Source: Struthio camelus (Eukaryota > Chordata > Aves > Struthioniformes > Struthionidae). From it: a DNA stretch of 64,000 bases. The stretch lies in the NCBI RefSeq assembly GCF_040807025.1, contig NC_090981.1, positions 36,125,817 to 36,189,816 on the forward strand. Reading direction: 5' to 3'. Below the pieces are notes generated by a model that did not search any database, had not been told where the DNA came from, and saw only the letters and a list, made by a program, of their open reading frames with translations. The position numbers and the translations under genes are program-made. Shown here one piece after another: positions 37,701-50,458 of this stretch (its first letter is position 1; each line of letters opens with the position of its first letter).

Positions 37701-40700
37701 CTGCAGGCTTTTAGAGATAATGCCATTAGAAGAAACAGTCTGAAAATCACAGCAGACATCAAAATCGTTCTTTCAACGGTGGGCATTTGTGGGGCTTGTT
37801 TATGCTGAGAAATGGAGAGAAAGACCCATCATTAGACAACAGAGCTTTAAGCAAAATAGCCATTTACAGCCATTTTGTTTTTATGTACAATGGAATACAA
37901 CCTACTCTTTCCGAACACCTGTTCCTACATTACTTTGGCTTAAATACACATATACATATAGCTGGCCTGCAAGAACTGAACCCTGTCAACATTTTTGGTG
38001 GGCATAGCTGATATCTTGTATGCTGTGTTCCATGACTCAGGCTAAGTGTGGGAGAGATGTTGAATTCCACCCAAAATTATGTCAGTAAAAGGTATGCGGT
38101 TAAGTGTTAGGTTAATGCACTCAGGGAAATCAGAAATGGGGCAAAAGATGAAGCCAGCCCTGTAAATTTAACTTCATAGGTATCCAGAAATCACTCCTCC
38201 AATCTATGAAGCTAAAATGGAAAACTGTTCTGACTGCAGTACAGATAAAAATCACTTCACTCCCACACCTTTGTTCCACTTATAATGAAGTGTAACCTAA
38301 GATGGCTGTTCTCAAAATATACCACTGATACATAACAGAGGGTTTAACATGTCACTGATCAACTATTTACAAATCTCCTGAATAACATGACTTTTGAACA
38401 GCCTCCATATCACCAGGATTCCCAAAAAACCAAAACCACATTATTTTTGCTTTCAGAGGAACATATCATTTTATCCAATCAAATCTGGATGGCTAGCTGA
38501 TCTTTGCCGTTATAATTAAGTAAGGACATGTACTTTTAAAAGCAAACAGAGAAACTGGCACAAAAGAAAGTGAATAAAATGCAGTGAACAGTGACTTTCT
38601 AATCCTTTGTTTATGATAATCACAACATTACTGTAACAAAGGAATAATAAATCAGCATTTATGTTTGCATAGGATCATGGGGGGCCAATTATTGCCTCCA
38701 GGTTTATAAAAGTCAGTGCTATTTCTTCTTTTAAAAAAATACGTATGTACTGATTTCTTCTTTAAGGGTTTTTCAAATAAGTATTTAATTTTCAGTTGAA
38801 TCTTACAGTCTACCTTTAGTACCATGCTTCTCAATGAGGCTCTTAAAAGGAACAAAGCTTCCAGCTGAGCCAGTCTCCATGACTACTGCACATTCACTTT
38901 TCTTTTTCTATTTTATCCTTGAACTGAAAAATGACACACGAAAGACTTGGACAAAAAGAACAAGAATGTAAACAATTATATATAACAGACAGCTAAGTAG
39001 AGGGGTCCAAGTTGTTGTTTCACATCAACCGAGCAACAGACTTCTACAGAAAAATTAAAATAACAGTCATGCATACTAGAATACACTTTGAAAAATAAAT
39101 ACACTTATGACGTTGCATAATAAAAAAATCAAGTCTTTTTTCCTTTAAGAACAACCAATACCAGCTCCAACTGCTGTTGAAGGATCTGGTTCACAATTCT
39201 GCAGAAGAAAGCTGAAAATAAACAAAAAAAGTAAAACCAGGGAAAATAGAAAATAACCTACATTAAATCACATATAAAAGGCTTAAAAAATGCAAAAGTC
39301 AACCAAATCATAAACAAGATAACTGATAAACCCAAAATATAAAGGAAATCTGAACAGCTAGCTATTCATTAAACAGAAGGGGGAGTGCTGACTAAAGATA
39401 CACTTCCAAAAACAAGTTTAGTGCTTTTAAAATCTTTTACTGTTACATATTGGCACCTACTGTTAATATAATATGTCAATATGAAAGACAGCAAAAGAAA
39501 GATAGGTCTGTTCCAGTAAGTTAAAACATCCTACGGAAACAAAACAAAAACCACAAAAGCGAAGCAGACTAGTAAGATATTTAGAAAACATCTGCCAAAT
39601 TCCCTGATTATTAGGCCTAGTAACATTTGTACCAATTTTTTCTCCTAACCAGCTCCAGCATTTCTGCTCACACTCAACCAGTGTGAGCCAAGCACTCTTT
39701 AAAAATACTTAATTACCTTTCTTGGTCTTTTTGCTTGGCTTCATTTCTCTTGGGAGTCTCCGCCAATCTGCATAAAAAATACCTTTAGTATATACGAATG
39801 ATGATTTACAGCACAGCTATGATTCTCCCCACTTCTTGGAAAGGCTGGGGCTCCTGTTGTGCTGTGATCTCATATACATGCATACCTAACTGTTTTATCA
39901 TACAGCATTTCCATTGAATTCTAGTTGTACTTTAAATTAAGAAGATTAGAGTAAGGATCTACGTTTAGATCCAGTTAATGAAGACTAATATCTGCACCAA
40001 AGAGATAGTTAAAGCCCAGCTATACCAGTGGTCCACGTGCCATTTAACTTGCATATTACAATTAATTTGGCACTGGTGAACTGTAAAGGTACAGCTGTGG
40101 AAGTTCAATGTTATAAAACCCAGCTACCGGTCACTGAGAAAACAGTTTATTTTTTTAAGTAACATCCATGTTTGCTCCCAGTTGAAAACTGATATTTAGA
40201 TGGGGAATGATGAAGAGGTAGAAAACAATTTGCATGTTTGCTGCAAGACAAGCTGTTAAGCTTCAACCTAGTAAAAAAAAAAAGAATAAAAATCAGATTT
40301 TGGGGGGAAAGGGACAAAATAATACTTTGCCTTGATTTGGAAAAATGACAAAGGCATAGCCCTTAATCATGACTCTACGGATTTACATGCATTTTTATTA
40401 CTTTAAAAATAATGAATCCAACATTTAAGAAGAGCAGAAGACTGCACTGGCTAATACACAATTGACCTTTGATAATCTGAGATACTACCTGGAGTCCATG
40501 CTGCATGCTCCTTTTCAATCTCCAGGTACTTTTTACTGTATCTTTCAATTGCTACAGAGAAAGATAAAAGAGTTATTGAGTTCAGTTCCTTAAAAAGGCA
40601 ATCCAGACACTGCATGCTATGTCTTCCTGCAACTAAACCTGCACTATTATCCTGTTACCCCTGTAAAGGGCACTTCCTTGTGCTGCTGCTGAACACTTAA

Positions 40701-43700
40701 AGCCAGTGTAATGCCACTACTTGAGCAGTTCTCATGAAAAACCCCAGGACTAATTATATGCTGAGTATTTGCAAGACCTGGATTTTATATCCCCCTTCCC
40801 AAAAACAGGAAAAAAAAACAAGAAAAAAGTATTACTTTTCTTTTTTTAGTATCTCCTTTCAATCAAAAAAGCAAAACAAATTGTAATATTTTATACTGGT
40901 ATCCCTGAAAAGTATGGGAGCATAAAATGCAGATATAGTAGGGAAACAAGATTGAGACATGATACATGCTAACACTTCTCTTCAACACGTTCACAATCAA
41001 ACTTGTGCTACAAAGGCAGTAAGTGACCTTTATCACCACTGTCGCAGGCAAAAGAGGCATAAAGAGTATCCAGAATTCCCAGGTCTCAGAAGGCTACATC
41101 TCTGACTGACCATGACCAGCTCCCAAGATTTTAAGTACTACTGCAATAGCAAACCTTCGTACCATAACAAAGATGCGTTTCCCAAATGACAGTAACATAT
41201 CTTAGTTTATTCAACCTCTTCCCAGGCACAAGAACTAAACTGAGAAACGCCTAGTAGTTACACCCTATCGTGTACAATCTTTAATGATAAAACCAATACT
41301 GAAACTTAAGCATTTTTGAATTAGTCATATTTTTTCTTACCAAATTATCATGCCCAACAGCAAAATCCACTTAATATAAAATTACTGATTATGATTGCAG
41401 TAATAGCTCATTGCCCCAAACAGGGATAATTTCTGTGAGTATTCTACAAATGAAAACAAAGACAGACAGTGACCTTTATGGATTAAGACTTCTTTCACAC
41501 ACACCAAAAAAAGGATGGGAAAAGAAAGACTTCAGGAAATTAAGCTCAATTTTAAACTTAGTTGTGACAAGGGCAAGCAAAAGACCTACTTAAAAATGTG
41601 CAACCAAAGGCTTGTGTTTAAAATGATGGTGTCTCAATGGGCATTTAATGTAGGTGGCCTTCATAAACGCTGAAGGAAACTGTCCGCAACAGAGGAGGAA
41701 AGAAACTAGTAGTTTTGATTTCAGCTTAAGGCCCTTAACTGAAGAATTAATTGCTGATGCCATCAGTTTAAACTATATCTATATCTATATATGTATATAC
41801 ACACATAAATCTCAGTGACTCTTGCCACTCACAGCTAATGAATTAATCCCAAACCATTGTCAAGGTGACAGGCACCAAAACATAGCAGATATAACTGCAG
41901 GGAAAATATGATTCATTCCTGTTTTATGAAGTGAAGAAAACTGAGAGCAAATTTACTACAGAATAAACCTACTACTCATTCAAAAGGGGTGTTCAGGTTA
42001 GTGATGAAAATCTGTTCTGAATGAAATACTAATATATCCAAATTTGCAGGTAGCGTTGGCCATGGCATTAATTTACTGCCTGAATAATGACAGAAAGAAA
42101 GGTAGCTCTGTCCTAATTAAAATATTTCCCTTCTCACACTTCAAAAGGACCATTTGGCTCACAGACATAGTGCTGAGAGTTTAAAACAATACATTTCCTC
42201 TTGTAGCAAAGCCAATTTAAGAAATTCCTGCCCACCGTCCTCTTCCCGCCTCTCTCTTATTCCTACCAGATATTTTGATGAAATACTAGGAAGGAAAGGG
42301 CTGTAAATGCAGGCAACTGAAATGATCAGTAAAAAATAAAATCAGTCTACCTTGAGGGAAGAAAGTGGCTTTCTCAAAGCTAGGCCACTTCTACTAGACA
42401 ATGTAGGCCAGAGATAACTGCATACTGTGAGAAGAAAGCAAGCTGTTTAAGTTAGCATGAGTGCTGCAGACAACCACTGGTGTTAAGTATACCCCAGTAT
42501 CTCAGATGAAGTATTTTTGTACAACTAAAGTTTTAGCGTAGAGAGTTATCTCACCTTACAAACTTACTCTTGGGAAGATGATGAGAATACTTGCAGTGTT
42601 ATTTAAGTTTATCTAAAGTGGCTATCTTCCTGCTTTCCCTGCAATTGCCAGTTTTTGTAGAAAAACAATCTTCAAAGCTGGCAGTTCTGTTAACGAGCAC
42701 ACTCAGCCACACAGAGAGATCACTCCATCTCAGAAAGAGGGTTGCAGAAACAAAGAGGATTTTGAGGACAATAGTGAGAAGGATCATATGAGGCAAAGTT
42801 GGGAAAGAGATAATACGTTCTCATCAAGTGGCTGGTTCACTGCAAATAAACCTGACAGGCTTTCAGGCACAGCAGTCCTTTCTCGTTCCTCAAGCGGAAA
42901 CGGCGAACTTCAAGCCTGAGAAAGATCAAGGGCACAGAAAACCTCTGGTGAGATGAGAGACTAAAGAGACTGAAATTTGTTTACTTAGAAGATAAAAGAG
43001 GAGATGTCGTTATAGAGTAATTTTGAATTCTTCTACAATCATAAAGGGATCTAAAAACAAAGATTAGATTTTCTGTTTTGACTTGTCTCATAACCAAGGG
43101 TTCACCTGGCTTCTTCCAAGTTCAGCAGGAGTTAGGCTGCAACTGCATCTGGCAGCACCAAGACCTTGCCTCCATAAGGGGGCTGGAAGAACGCGCTGCC
43201 AAGGTCCACCTGGCTGCAAGTAGGTGCTACACTGCAGATACATGTTGTGTCCCAGAGGCTATGGAGCCCCAGCTGCAGGGCAGAGGAAATACTCTGCTTT
43301 CCTGAGCCACATAGTCTTGTGGGTAGTTATGCTCAACAGGAATTGGGATCCAGGAGCTCCTTCCTGCCTCAGAAATGGGGTGGCACATGCCACATGATCC
43401 ACAATATCTTATTGCTGTGAAAAGCCTAGGCTTCTGAAACTATTTCAAGGTCTCAGTAGGAATTCAGGGGCAGCAGTAGTTCCCAGGGAGCTTCTGAAGG
43501 AATACTGAACCACCACAGAGATGTGACTGCCTGAAAATAAGTTTAGAGTAAAAAAAAAAGTGACTATCTGCTCACACTACAGCGTGCTGCTCCATTTTAA
43601 ACAGTGCTCTAATACAAGAATAAGTGGGCAATCAATGAGGAATGTCAACCAAAGTGTGTATGTGTGTCTATATATACTCACACACACACACGTGTGTGTA

Positions 43701-46700
43701 TAGTGTATACACACACACACTATAGTATACTATGTTTCTCTCGGGGATTGTACTATACATCTATATCATACCTGTATTATGAATAGTCAGAGTGAGAAGA
43801 TATTCTGACGGTTTCAGGAGGGCTATTATATCTCATGTTCTAGAGTTCAAGCCAGCTCTCATTATTCAAAATCAGCATGTGATAGCAAGAGAAGGAATAT
43901 GTGGTGTTTGGCCGTTCTGGACTTCTTAAACCTCTCTATACAGCTTGTTAGAGACAGCCTACAGCACTGAATTCATTAGACTGTATTCAGTCTAATGAAT
44001 ACAGCACTTACCGTTTTCTTATATTTCCTACTTTCCTGTAACAGCACTTACCATTTATACCAGTCAGAGCAAGCATTCAGGAAAATGATAGAAATAACGG
44101 GCAAAAATCAGCACCAAAAAGAAGCACTCCTCACAGTAATAACATCCTGTGACTGCTAGATTTCAAACATACCCACAGCAAGGTGAACACACTGAAGTCT
44201 GCCTTCTCTGCTCTCCCTTCCTTCCCACCAGTTCAGTTTTCTGACCAAGAAGCTTGGATTTTAACAGTATCAATGACATATGACTTGATGTTGAGTACAG
44301 CATAACATTCATCACTATTGAACAGTGAAAGAGCTGCTACTGTTCAATTCTAATTATATATAAGCAAAAGACATATTCTCAGGTGTAATCCTGCACTTCT
44401 AATCCAGCTCTGCTTCTGACGCAAACCTCAGTAAATCACTTATTCTCATCTCAATCTTCAAATTTCTTCATATTTCAGGTGTGTTGGCAGTAACACTTAC
44501 CAATTTTTCCTTAATAGGAATAGAGAAAAACTCATGTCCTAGAAGAGCACCTTTTAGACTGCCCTGTTGTTAAATACAACTTTATTTTAAGTACATCTTC
44601 AGGCAGTTAAAAACGAAGCTGAATTTTAACCCTATGTATTTAATATATATTTCTTTGTTCCATTGCAGATGTTTAGGGTATTTTCAGCATGTACAATTCT
44701 CTATTCCATTTGTATTTGATCAATGTAAAATTGAAAAGCTGCATAGAGTTGGTCTTAGTGCTTCGTGCTTTCTCTCAAAGAAAATAGATGTTTGTTCCTC
44801 CTCTTTTCTCATGGAGCAGTTGTTTTCCAGCTGCAGCACTTGTAGGGGTTGACCAGTAATTTCAGTATGTGTAAAAACAGAAAAATTCTCTATTGTTTTA
44901 AGCTGCTGTTTTTTATTCCTTATTATCAGTACTAATTCCATCTTCAACACATGCATTTCACTACACAATCCTTCACAGGATAACTACTGAAGATATAAAT
45001 ACAAATAAAAAGCACACAAACAGACCTTCGTGATCTTCTTCTACTGCCAAAAAATAAGGCATTTTTTTCATAGTTCCTCTAAGATCTTGTTTTAAGGCCA
45101 ACATGTAGTCTTCATCTTCTCCTGTTTTCAGAGGCACTGGCTTATTGTCTGTACTCTGTACAAATTATGTTTATTATTTATAATGTGTTAATATCCATCA
45201 AACAAACAGGAACACCAACAAAAAGCTACAATAAACACATTACTCACGAAAGAGTGCAACTGTTTATCATGCTACTTTGCAAGTATACTTTATTGCATTC
45301 TGACATGCACAACACTATATTTGCAATTAAATTTATACCTTCTATGACTTAGCTATATCTTTCTGCAAAAATATAGGAAGAAAGTAAGAAAAAAAGTATA
45401 TTAAAACAGTGAAATAGTCATTCAATTGATGTTAGGCTCATGGGGCCAGTATTCTTAAATCCCAAATGCAGTTTCTCATGCCAGCCTAACTTATTCAGAA
45501 ATCGTTGCTTCTCTATCTTCACAGTAGAGCTGGTCTTAACCTCTTCTAAAACAGTGTTATAACCACATTAATTACGTTAATTACTTCGAATAACACAGAC
45601 ACCATCTCCATTAAGAGTCATAACACCCACACAGCACACAGGCCCACCCACATCTCAGTCCGTCTGTTCAAGTGAATTGTTAAGCCTCCTCCCCTCGCCC
45701 TTTTTGGACTATGAATCTTGAAACTGGGAAAGATAAATAAGCATAAGCAGTCTTAAAAATACACAGCTAACTAGGGCCAGGGACAGAATTATAGCATAGT
45801 AACTAGATGTTATTTCTCTCACACAATGAATGGTACACAAGCAATAACTGAGTGGTAGGTTGTAAAGCACAAAGACTACTGCAAGTCCCAAGGCTGGGTC
45901 ATGAAAATAGTTTACTAGTTCCAGCTATATTTACTAACGGGCCTACATTTTAAATCATTAATGTTGGCAATGGCATGCTGATGCTCCTTGCTCGAGTTCT
46001 AAGTGCAGTCACAGAAAATTTAGAAGAACACAAAAAGAGGCTATATGTAAGAGCAACAATTCACTGTTTAAAGTAATTTCAGTGCAAGCTGGTCAACTGC
46101 TGTAATGTCAGACTTTTGGTCACTGCCCAGTCATTAACTGTGCTTAAGTTTTTTTCAATTCTAGTCATGCTGCTTGGTTCTTTTGTTTTTTGAATGGCAC
46201 TAGGTATCTCCTGGAAAGTTTAGCTACTCTGTATGTAATAGTTCTCAGAAGGAAGAAAGCATCTTTAACTTCCTCCTGATCTCCGTTAAATATACTGGGG
46301 CTAGTAATTCTCTTACAAGGCAGCTCCATTGGTGACACTAACTGTGGAAGCTGTAATTCACAGAGAATTCATGCTATTAGCAGACAGCAACATTCACATT
46401 AGGAACATTAGCCATTATAGATGGCTTAGTATCAGCAAAGTCATGCAATTTAGTCTGTAAAAGAAATGGTGGACTAAGAGAACAGAAGATAGCCAATAAG
46501 ATCTGGTGCAGTAAGTCAAAACTTCAGGTGCAAAAACTACTCAGAGAAATCTCAGAATAGCAACGATTATATGCTAAACTTCGATGTTCACATCATAACA
46601 TGTGGATTGAGAGAAATATCACGCACCTTGATCAGATCCTTACATAACTGGGAAGTTTCCTTATTTAAAACTACAGCATCGTAAAACAGTGTTTTTCAGT

Positions 46701-47404
46701 GTCAAAATTGTCCAGATTTCCCTACATAGCAAAACTCAGCTTAATAAGAAAATATTTGCCTTTTTTGCCTTTTGTTTTTACAAGCCATTAGAGAATTTGA
46801 ATTCCAAATCTCAATTTCCTAATTACATAAATATCTTCCAGTTATTTTCAAATTACTTTCAAATTCCATCTATTCAGGTAAAAGATATTTATCTAAAATC
46901 TTTCTATTTTTTGTATCAATAGTAAATTTCTAAATTTGAAGATCAATTCACAACTTCGAAGTGTAGCATAACTTTACTTCAAATTCAGATATTCAGTGTT
47001 TCCATTACTGTAATGTCCAGAAAACCAAATCATGATGAGGGCTTTAATGAATGAACATCTTGCAAGCAATCTAGCGAAACATAGGATGCAATGGGTAGCA
47101 AAGAGACAGGAAGCAATAATGAGAAAAAACAATAATGGAAACTTATGGTTATCTACACTGAATACTTCAAAATTGACTTAAAGTGCCTAGGCCTGTTCAT
47201 ATATTTCATCCTATTATCTAAACATGAAAGTGAAAACACTTCACCTGAACAGAGAGTATGGTCTAAGAGAGTTGCTGTACTTACAGGAAACAGCGGTGGA
47301 GGCTTACATACTACTTCAGGTAGAGCTGCACCTTTAGCAAAGCCAATAGCCTCAATGTTGAAGGTAAACGCAGCACGCCCTCTTCCTCTACCTGATCCAG
47401 CCAT
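34647..47404 (-). CDS. POLR3G: POLR3G, DNA-directed RNA polymerase III subunit RPC7
   Basis: Seven coding exons (47404-47285, 45155-45026, 40551-40489, 39767-39717, 36307-36237, 35355-35227, 34733-34647) join without a frame break into 216 residues; the human protein has 223. The N-terminus GRGRAAFTFNIEAIGFAKG and KPPPLFP, then NKPVPLKTGEDEDYMLALKQ, MKKMPYF, IERYSKKY and DWRRLPREM are family hallmarks. A Lys-rich stretch follows, then a long Glu/Asp-rich region, and the end is DNMDEATY. RPC7 belongs to the RPC3-RPC6-RPC7 heterotrimer of RNA polymerase III, which acts in promoter opening and initiation in the nucleus. POLR3G is the form enriched in stem and proliferating cells; POLR3GL is its paralogue. 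Conserved synteny with MBLAC2 and LYSMD3 favours POLR3G. It shares its promoter region with MBLAC2. Confidence 0.95.
35227..35355 (-). CDS. POLR3G: POLR3G acidic coding exon
   Basis: 129 bases (43 codons) between acceptor GTGACAG and donor GTAGGC. It encodes ELEKKDEEEEKSEDEK and a Glu/Asp-rich run ending YDEEEHEE. On the plus strand it appears as a Ser- or Phe-rich shadow frame that is not a gene. Confidence 0.95.
36237..36307 (-). CDS. POLR3G: POLR3G lysine-rich coding exon
   Basis: 71 bases between acceptor TTTCAG and donor GTAAGA, encoding GAKPKKAKSSEPKSNLDVLK then KIE. The acceptor reads CAGCAG, so exon start may be 36307 or 36304; both keep the frame and differ by one alanine-type codon. 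Confidence 0.93.
39717..39767 (-). CDS. POLR3G: POLR3G coding exon with WRRLPREM
   Basis: 51 bases between acceptor TATGCAG and donor GTAATT. With the split first codon it encodes DWRRLPREMKPSKKTKK. Confidence 0.94.
40489..40551 (-). CDS. POLR3G: POLR3G coding exon with ERYSKKY
   Basis: 63 bases between acceptor CTCTGTAG and donor GTAGTA. It encodes (A)IERYSKKYLEIEKEHAAWTP and splits the next Asp codon. Confidence 0.93.
41774..41812. repeat. TA/TATATC-rich simple repeat
   Basis: Short alternating CTATATCTATAT, TATGTATATAC and ACACAC blocks inside a POLR3G intron. Confidence 0.8.
42880..43060 (+). mobile_element. L3/CR1-like LINE remnant in POLR3G intron
   Basis: Keeps the order 'agatcaagggcacagaaaacc', GATGAGAGACTAAAGAGACTG, 'tttgtttacttagaagataaaag' and 'aggagatgtcgttatagagt'. 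This matches the L3/CR1 pattern 'atgagagacttaagaagctcaa..tttagc..aaagagaagg..gaggtgactt'. It is strongly decayed and on the strand opposite to POLR3G transcription. Confidence 0.55.
43655..43735. repeat. CA/TG microsatellite with inverted arms
   Basis: Alternating TGTGTATGTGTG, CACACACACACACG, TGTGTGTATAG and TATACACACACACAC blocks. The CA and TG runs can pair with each other. It lies in a POLR3G intron. Confidence 0.85.
43961..44052. repeat. 30-bp hairpin flanked by ACAGCACT repeats at 40-bp steps
   Basis: ATTCATTAGACTG (43971-43983) and its exact complement CAGTCTAATGAAT (43988-44000) enclose TATT. ACAGCACT starts at 43961, 44001 and 44041, that is at 40-base steps; the last two copies extend to ACAGCACTTACC. 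Confidence 0.88.
45026..45155 (-). CDS. POLR3G: POLR3G coding exon with KPVPLKTGED
   Basis: 130 bases from acceptor TTGTACAG to a GTCTGT donor. It encodes STDNKPVPLKTGEDEDYMLA, then LKQDLRGTMKKMPYFLAVEE, and splits the codon after DHE. The donor departs from GTAAGT/GTGAGT but the protein and phase on both sides fit. Confidence 0.93.
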
Positions 47405-47413
47405 TTGGAGTTA
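47285..47413 (-). CDS. POLR3G: POLR3G first coding exon
   Basis: Acceptor TTTTCAG precedes nine untranslated bases. The ATG at 47404-47402 (CCAAATGGC context) encodes MAGSGRGRGRAAFTFNIEAI and ends at PPPLFP before a GTAAGT donor. Forty codons, phase 0. The acceptor upstream shows that at least one non-coding exon precedes it. Confidence 0.95.
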
Positions 47414-50260
47414 CTGAAAATATTACAGTTTTTTAAAGATTCTTTTTTGTTACATATATGAAATATATACATTCTATATAAAGTATAAAAAGCTAACGAC
47501 TCACAAGCATTACAATAATACTAAAACATTTTTATATTATCATTTTAATTAGCAAGCCATTTTTACTTCCTGTCTTAGGTTCTTCCACATGCTCTAGATT
47601 AGGTGCATGTTTAAAATCAATTCCATTCTACCATTTTTGCTAGCCACCTCTGCATGCCTGAAATTGTCTCCTTACTTAGGAGTTTTAAACTTTCTTCTAT
47701 TAAACGCTAGATGCACTGACGTGAGGTCAATCAAGGTAGAAGAAGCAGAAACAAGATAAGGGGGGAAAAAATTTTTTTGCCAACCCTGAACATCTCTGTA
47801 AATACATTTTAGAGCTTCTGAACTTGTCTCCAAAAAATAGTTTTTGTCACTCACAGTTTCTTTGTCTTCCAGATTTTTTCCCCCTTTATCTTTCTAAATT
47901 GTTTTGGGTACTGACAAAGAGCCAAAACCAAAGAGTTTCTAGGTAACAACATCGAATGACTTTGATTGGGCTTTGTCTTCATAACAGCTCTCTCTGCTCC
48001 ACTTCAGTAAATCTGCAAGCTAGTTTTTGATAAGAGGAAGTTGTTTTTTCAACTAAGAGATATAAAAGAAAAATAGCCCACCAAACTCACCCAGCCGCAC
48101 AAACCACTGTTACAATCACACTTCACCATCTTCACTCATCTTCATCTCATGGTTGAGAGACCCACGGGTTGGTTAAGTGAAGCAAAATGCGAGAATTGCA
48201 TTTTTTGCAGGGAACGATGGCAAGAAGTGGGACCAATAGGCCCAACTGGAGTAACATGCTATTGCTCGCTCCTCGAGACCATGTGAAGACTGATTTAAGA
48301 CTCCTGGCCCAGAAATCTCATATACTGTTTACCATTACTTGCAAGGTTATCATATCACGCCTGCCACAGTGAGAACAAGTCTGTTCCAGACTTACTGCTG
48401 CACTTGTACCTGCACCTCACAGCTATTCCCAGGGTAACCACCATTAGCGTGCAGGAGAGAGAACTTTAAACGGGAAATAAGAAACGGGACATTACCTACA
48501 GCTTTTCATGCAATTGTTTTGGGTAACAGAGAATCCACCAGAGAATTATAGTTGGGAACAAAGAATGCATACTTAAGGTTAAGATCTTTTATGATTCTCC
48601 CAAATGCAATCAATGGCCTTTTAATTAAATATCAGTGAGAAATAGGTTGATGCAAGTATTTTCTAGTTTATCGTTTTCAAGAGGAAAAAGCTTTACATGG
48701 ATAAGAAATCACATTGTACTTTCAACATCACTCAGCAACATAGAAACCTATCTAAAAATAAACAGAAAGACCTAAATAAATCACTTTAAGAGAGACAGCA
48801 AATAGAAATCTAAGGCTGAGCATTTAATTAACTGAAAACATAAAAAGAAGCATCAAAATCAGCTGAAAACAAGACGAAAAACAAGATGTAAGCCTGGCAG
48901 AATGGAGAAAGATAGAAGAGAGAGAAAAGTCCCAAACACAAGCAATTATACTACCTGGACGTGAAAAAAGGAAACCAGCAACTGAAGAAAAAATCACACA
49001 AAAAAAAAAGTGTGGGACAACCAGCTAGTGTGGAAGGGAACCTTGTTTAGATTAAACACAGCAAATATAGAAGTCCATTTTTTTGAATTCTGCTGTAAAA
49101 TCAACTCCGCATAAGAATTTCTTGAAATAGTGAATTAGTCTGACGTGCAACAACAAGCTTTAGAACTAACTGTATTCCAATTTAGCAGTTCTATGGCAAC
49201 TCATGATTAAAAGAAGTTTTTTGGGGCTTACTGACACCATAAAGCAATGAGCATAGATGAAAGGAGAAAGGTCAAGTTGTAATTTTACAACTAGCTAACT
49301 GTGGCAAAAATACCAAAACAACTCCCTTCTTAGTTGCTGTGATAGATGGCTAATGGACCATTCAGGTGCATTTTCATATATATGGATAGTTCCTGTCTCA
49401 TTCATTCCACAAATGAGAAAGCAAACTTTAGGATTACACTAAAGCATGCATTTAAGCTTTTAAAATGCTTCTAAAACTGCATATAGCATGGTTCACCTGA
49501 TCAGTTAAAGGATGTGAAAGCTCAGGCATTAGGGAGAAAGCTGAGATGTTAGGGAGGGAAAGGCCAGTAGAACTGTTCCCGCTGGCAGTAATGCTGTTGT
49601 TTATCACTCAGAATGTGATCAGAGGGAGCAGAATGAACTTTCAGTAAATCAAGTTTTCCTTTGACTCAAAGTCTCCCGATCGTGTTCATTGCCACACTTT
49701 TCAGGGATGGGTGTCATCAGTGGAAAGGAAGTTGTAAAAAGAAGAAAGCACAGAAGTTTAAAAAATGAGCGTTACCTGATGCCCCCGAAGGCTAAAGCAG
49801 GACGAAAATACTTGTCGCAACCAGCACAATCCCCTGCGATTTAAAAACACACTGTTCACCGTTTGTCTTCTCAGACCCTCCTTCCCCCGCATCCTCCCGC
49901 TGCCTTTCCCGAGGCGGCCTTGCCCCCCCGCTGCGTGCCTCCCACTTGTCCCCCTCCGTCCCCCAACCTGCCCCGGCATGATTTAAGAAAAACGATGGAG
50001 GAAGGGACACTAACTCACCCTAGAGGCACCCCGGCGGCGGAGCCCCCCCGCTCCCCAGGGTGGCCGCACGCCTCGGTGCCAAGATTGAGGGCGACTTTAC
50101 ACAGGGGGAGCCGGGTTGAAGGCACTCCGCCCGCGGAGGCAGACGCAGCCGTTACAACCCCCCCGCCATCCCGGGCGCTAACGAGGCCGCCGGCGCGGGG
50201 GGAGGGGGCTCTGCGGCCGCCCCCGCCCGAGGCCCCGCCGCAGGGCCCCGCCCCACTCAC
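47414..50260 (-). other. POLR3G: POLR3G 5' intron
   Basis: 2.8 kb between the proposed non-coding first exon and the first coding exon. It is A-rich, with a purine-rich stretch near 48.8-49.0 kb; no other exon was recognised. Confidence 0.55.
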
Positions 50261-50340
50261 CGCCGCCGCCGCCCCCAGCCCGCGCCTGCCGCAGTGGGCC
50301 GGGCCGGACCGCACCGCGCCGCGCCGCGCCGGCCGGAGCC
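50261..50340 (-). other. POLR3G: Proposed non-coding first exon of POLR3G
   Basis: On the minus strand GGCGGCGGCG is followed by a consensus GTGAGT donor (plus 50255-50260). Spliced to the acceptor at 47414 it would give a 5' UTR. The right-hand limit is a guess. Another GTGAGT donor at plus 50013-50018 is an alternative. Confidence 0.45.
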
Positions 50341-50419
50341 GCCGTTCTCGCCGCTCAGGCTCCGCCCGCCCCGCTCCGCGGCGGCGAGCGGGCAGGCGGC
50401 AGCAGCGGGGGGGAAGCCG

Positions 50420-50447
50420 CTGCTGCCGCCGCCGCCGCCGCCGCCGG
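50420..50447. repeat. MBLAC2: GCC trinucleotide run in MBLAC2 5' UTR
   Basis: CTGCTGCC followed by about seven GCC units just upstream of the start codon. GC-trinucleotide runs of this kind are often length-variable. Confidence 0.8.
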
Positions 50448-50458
50448 CAGGGCCCGGC

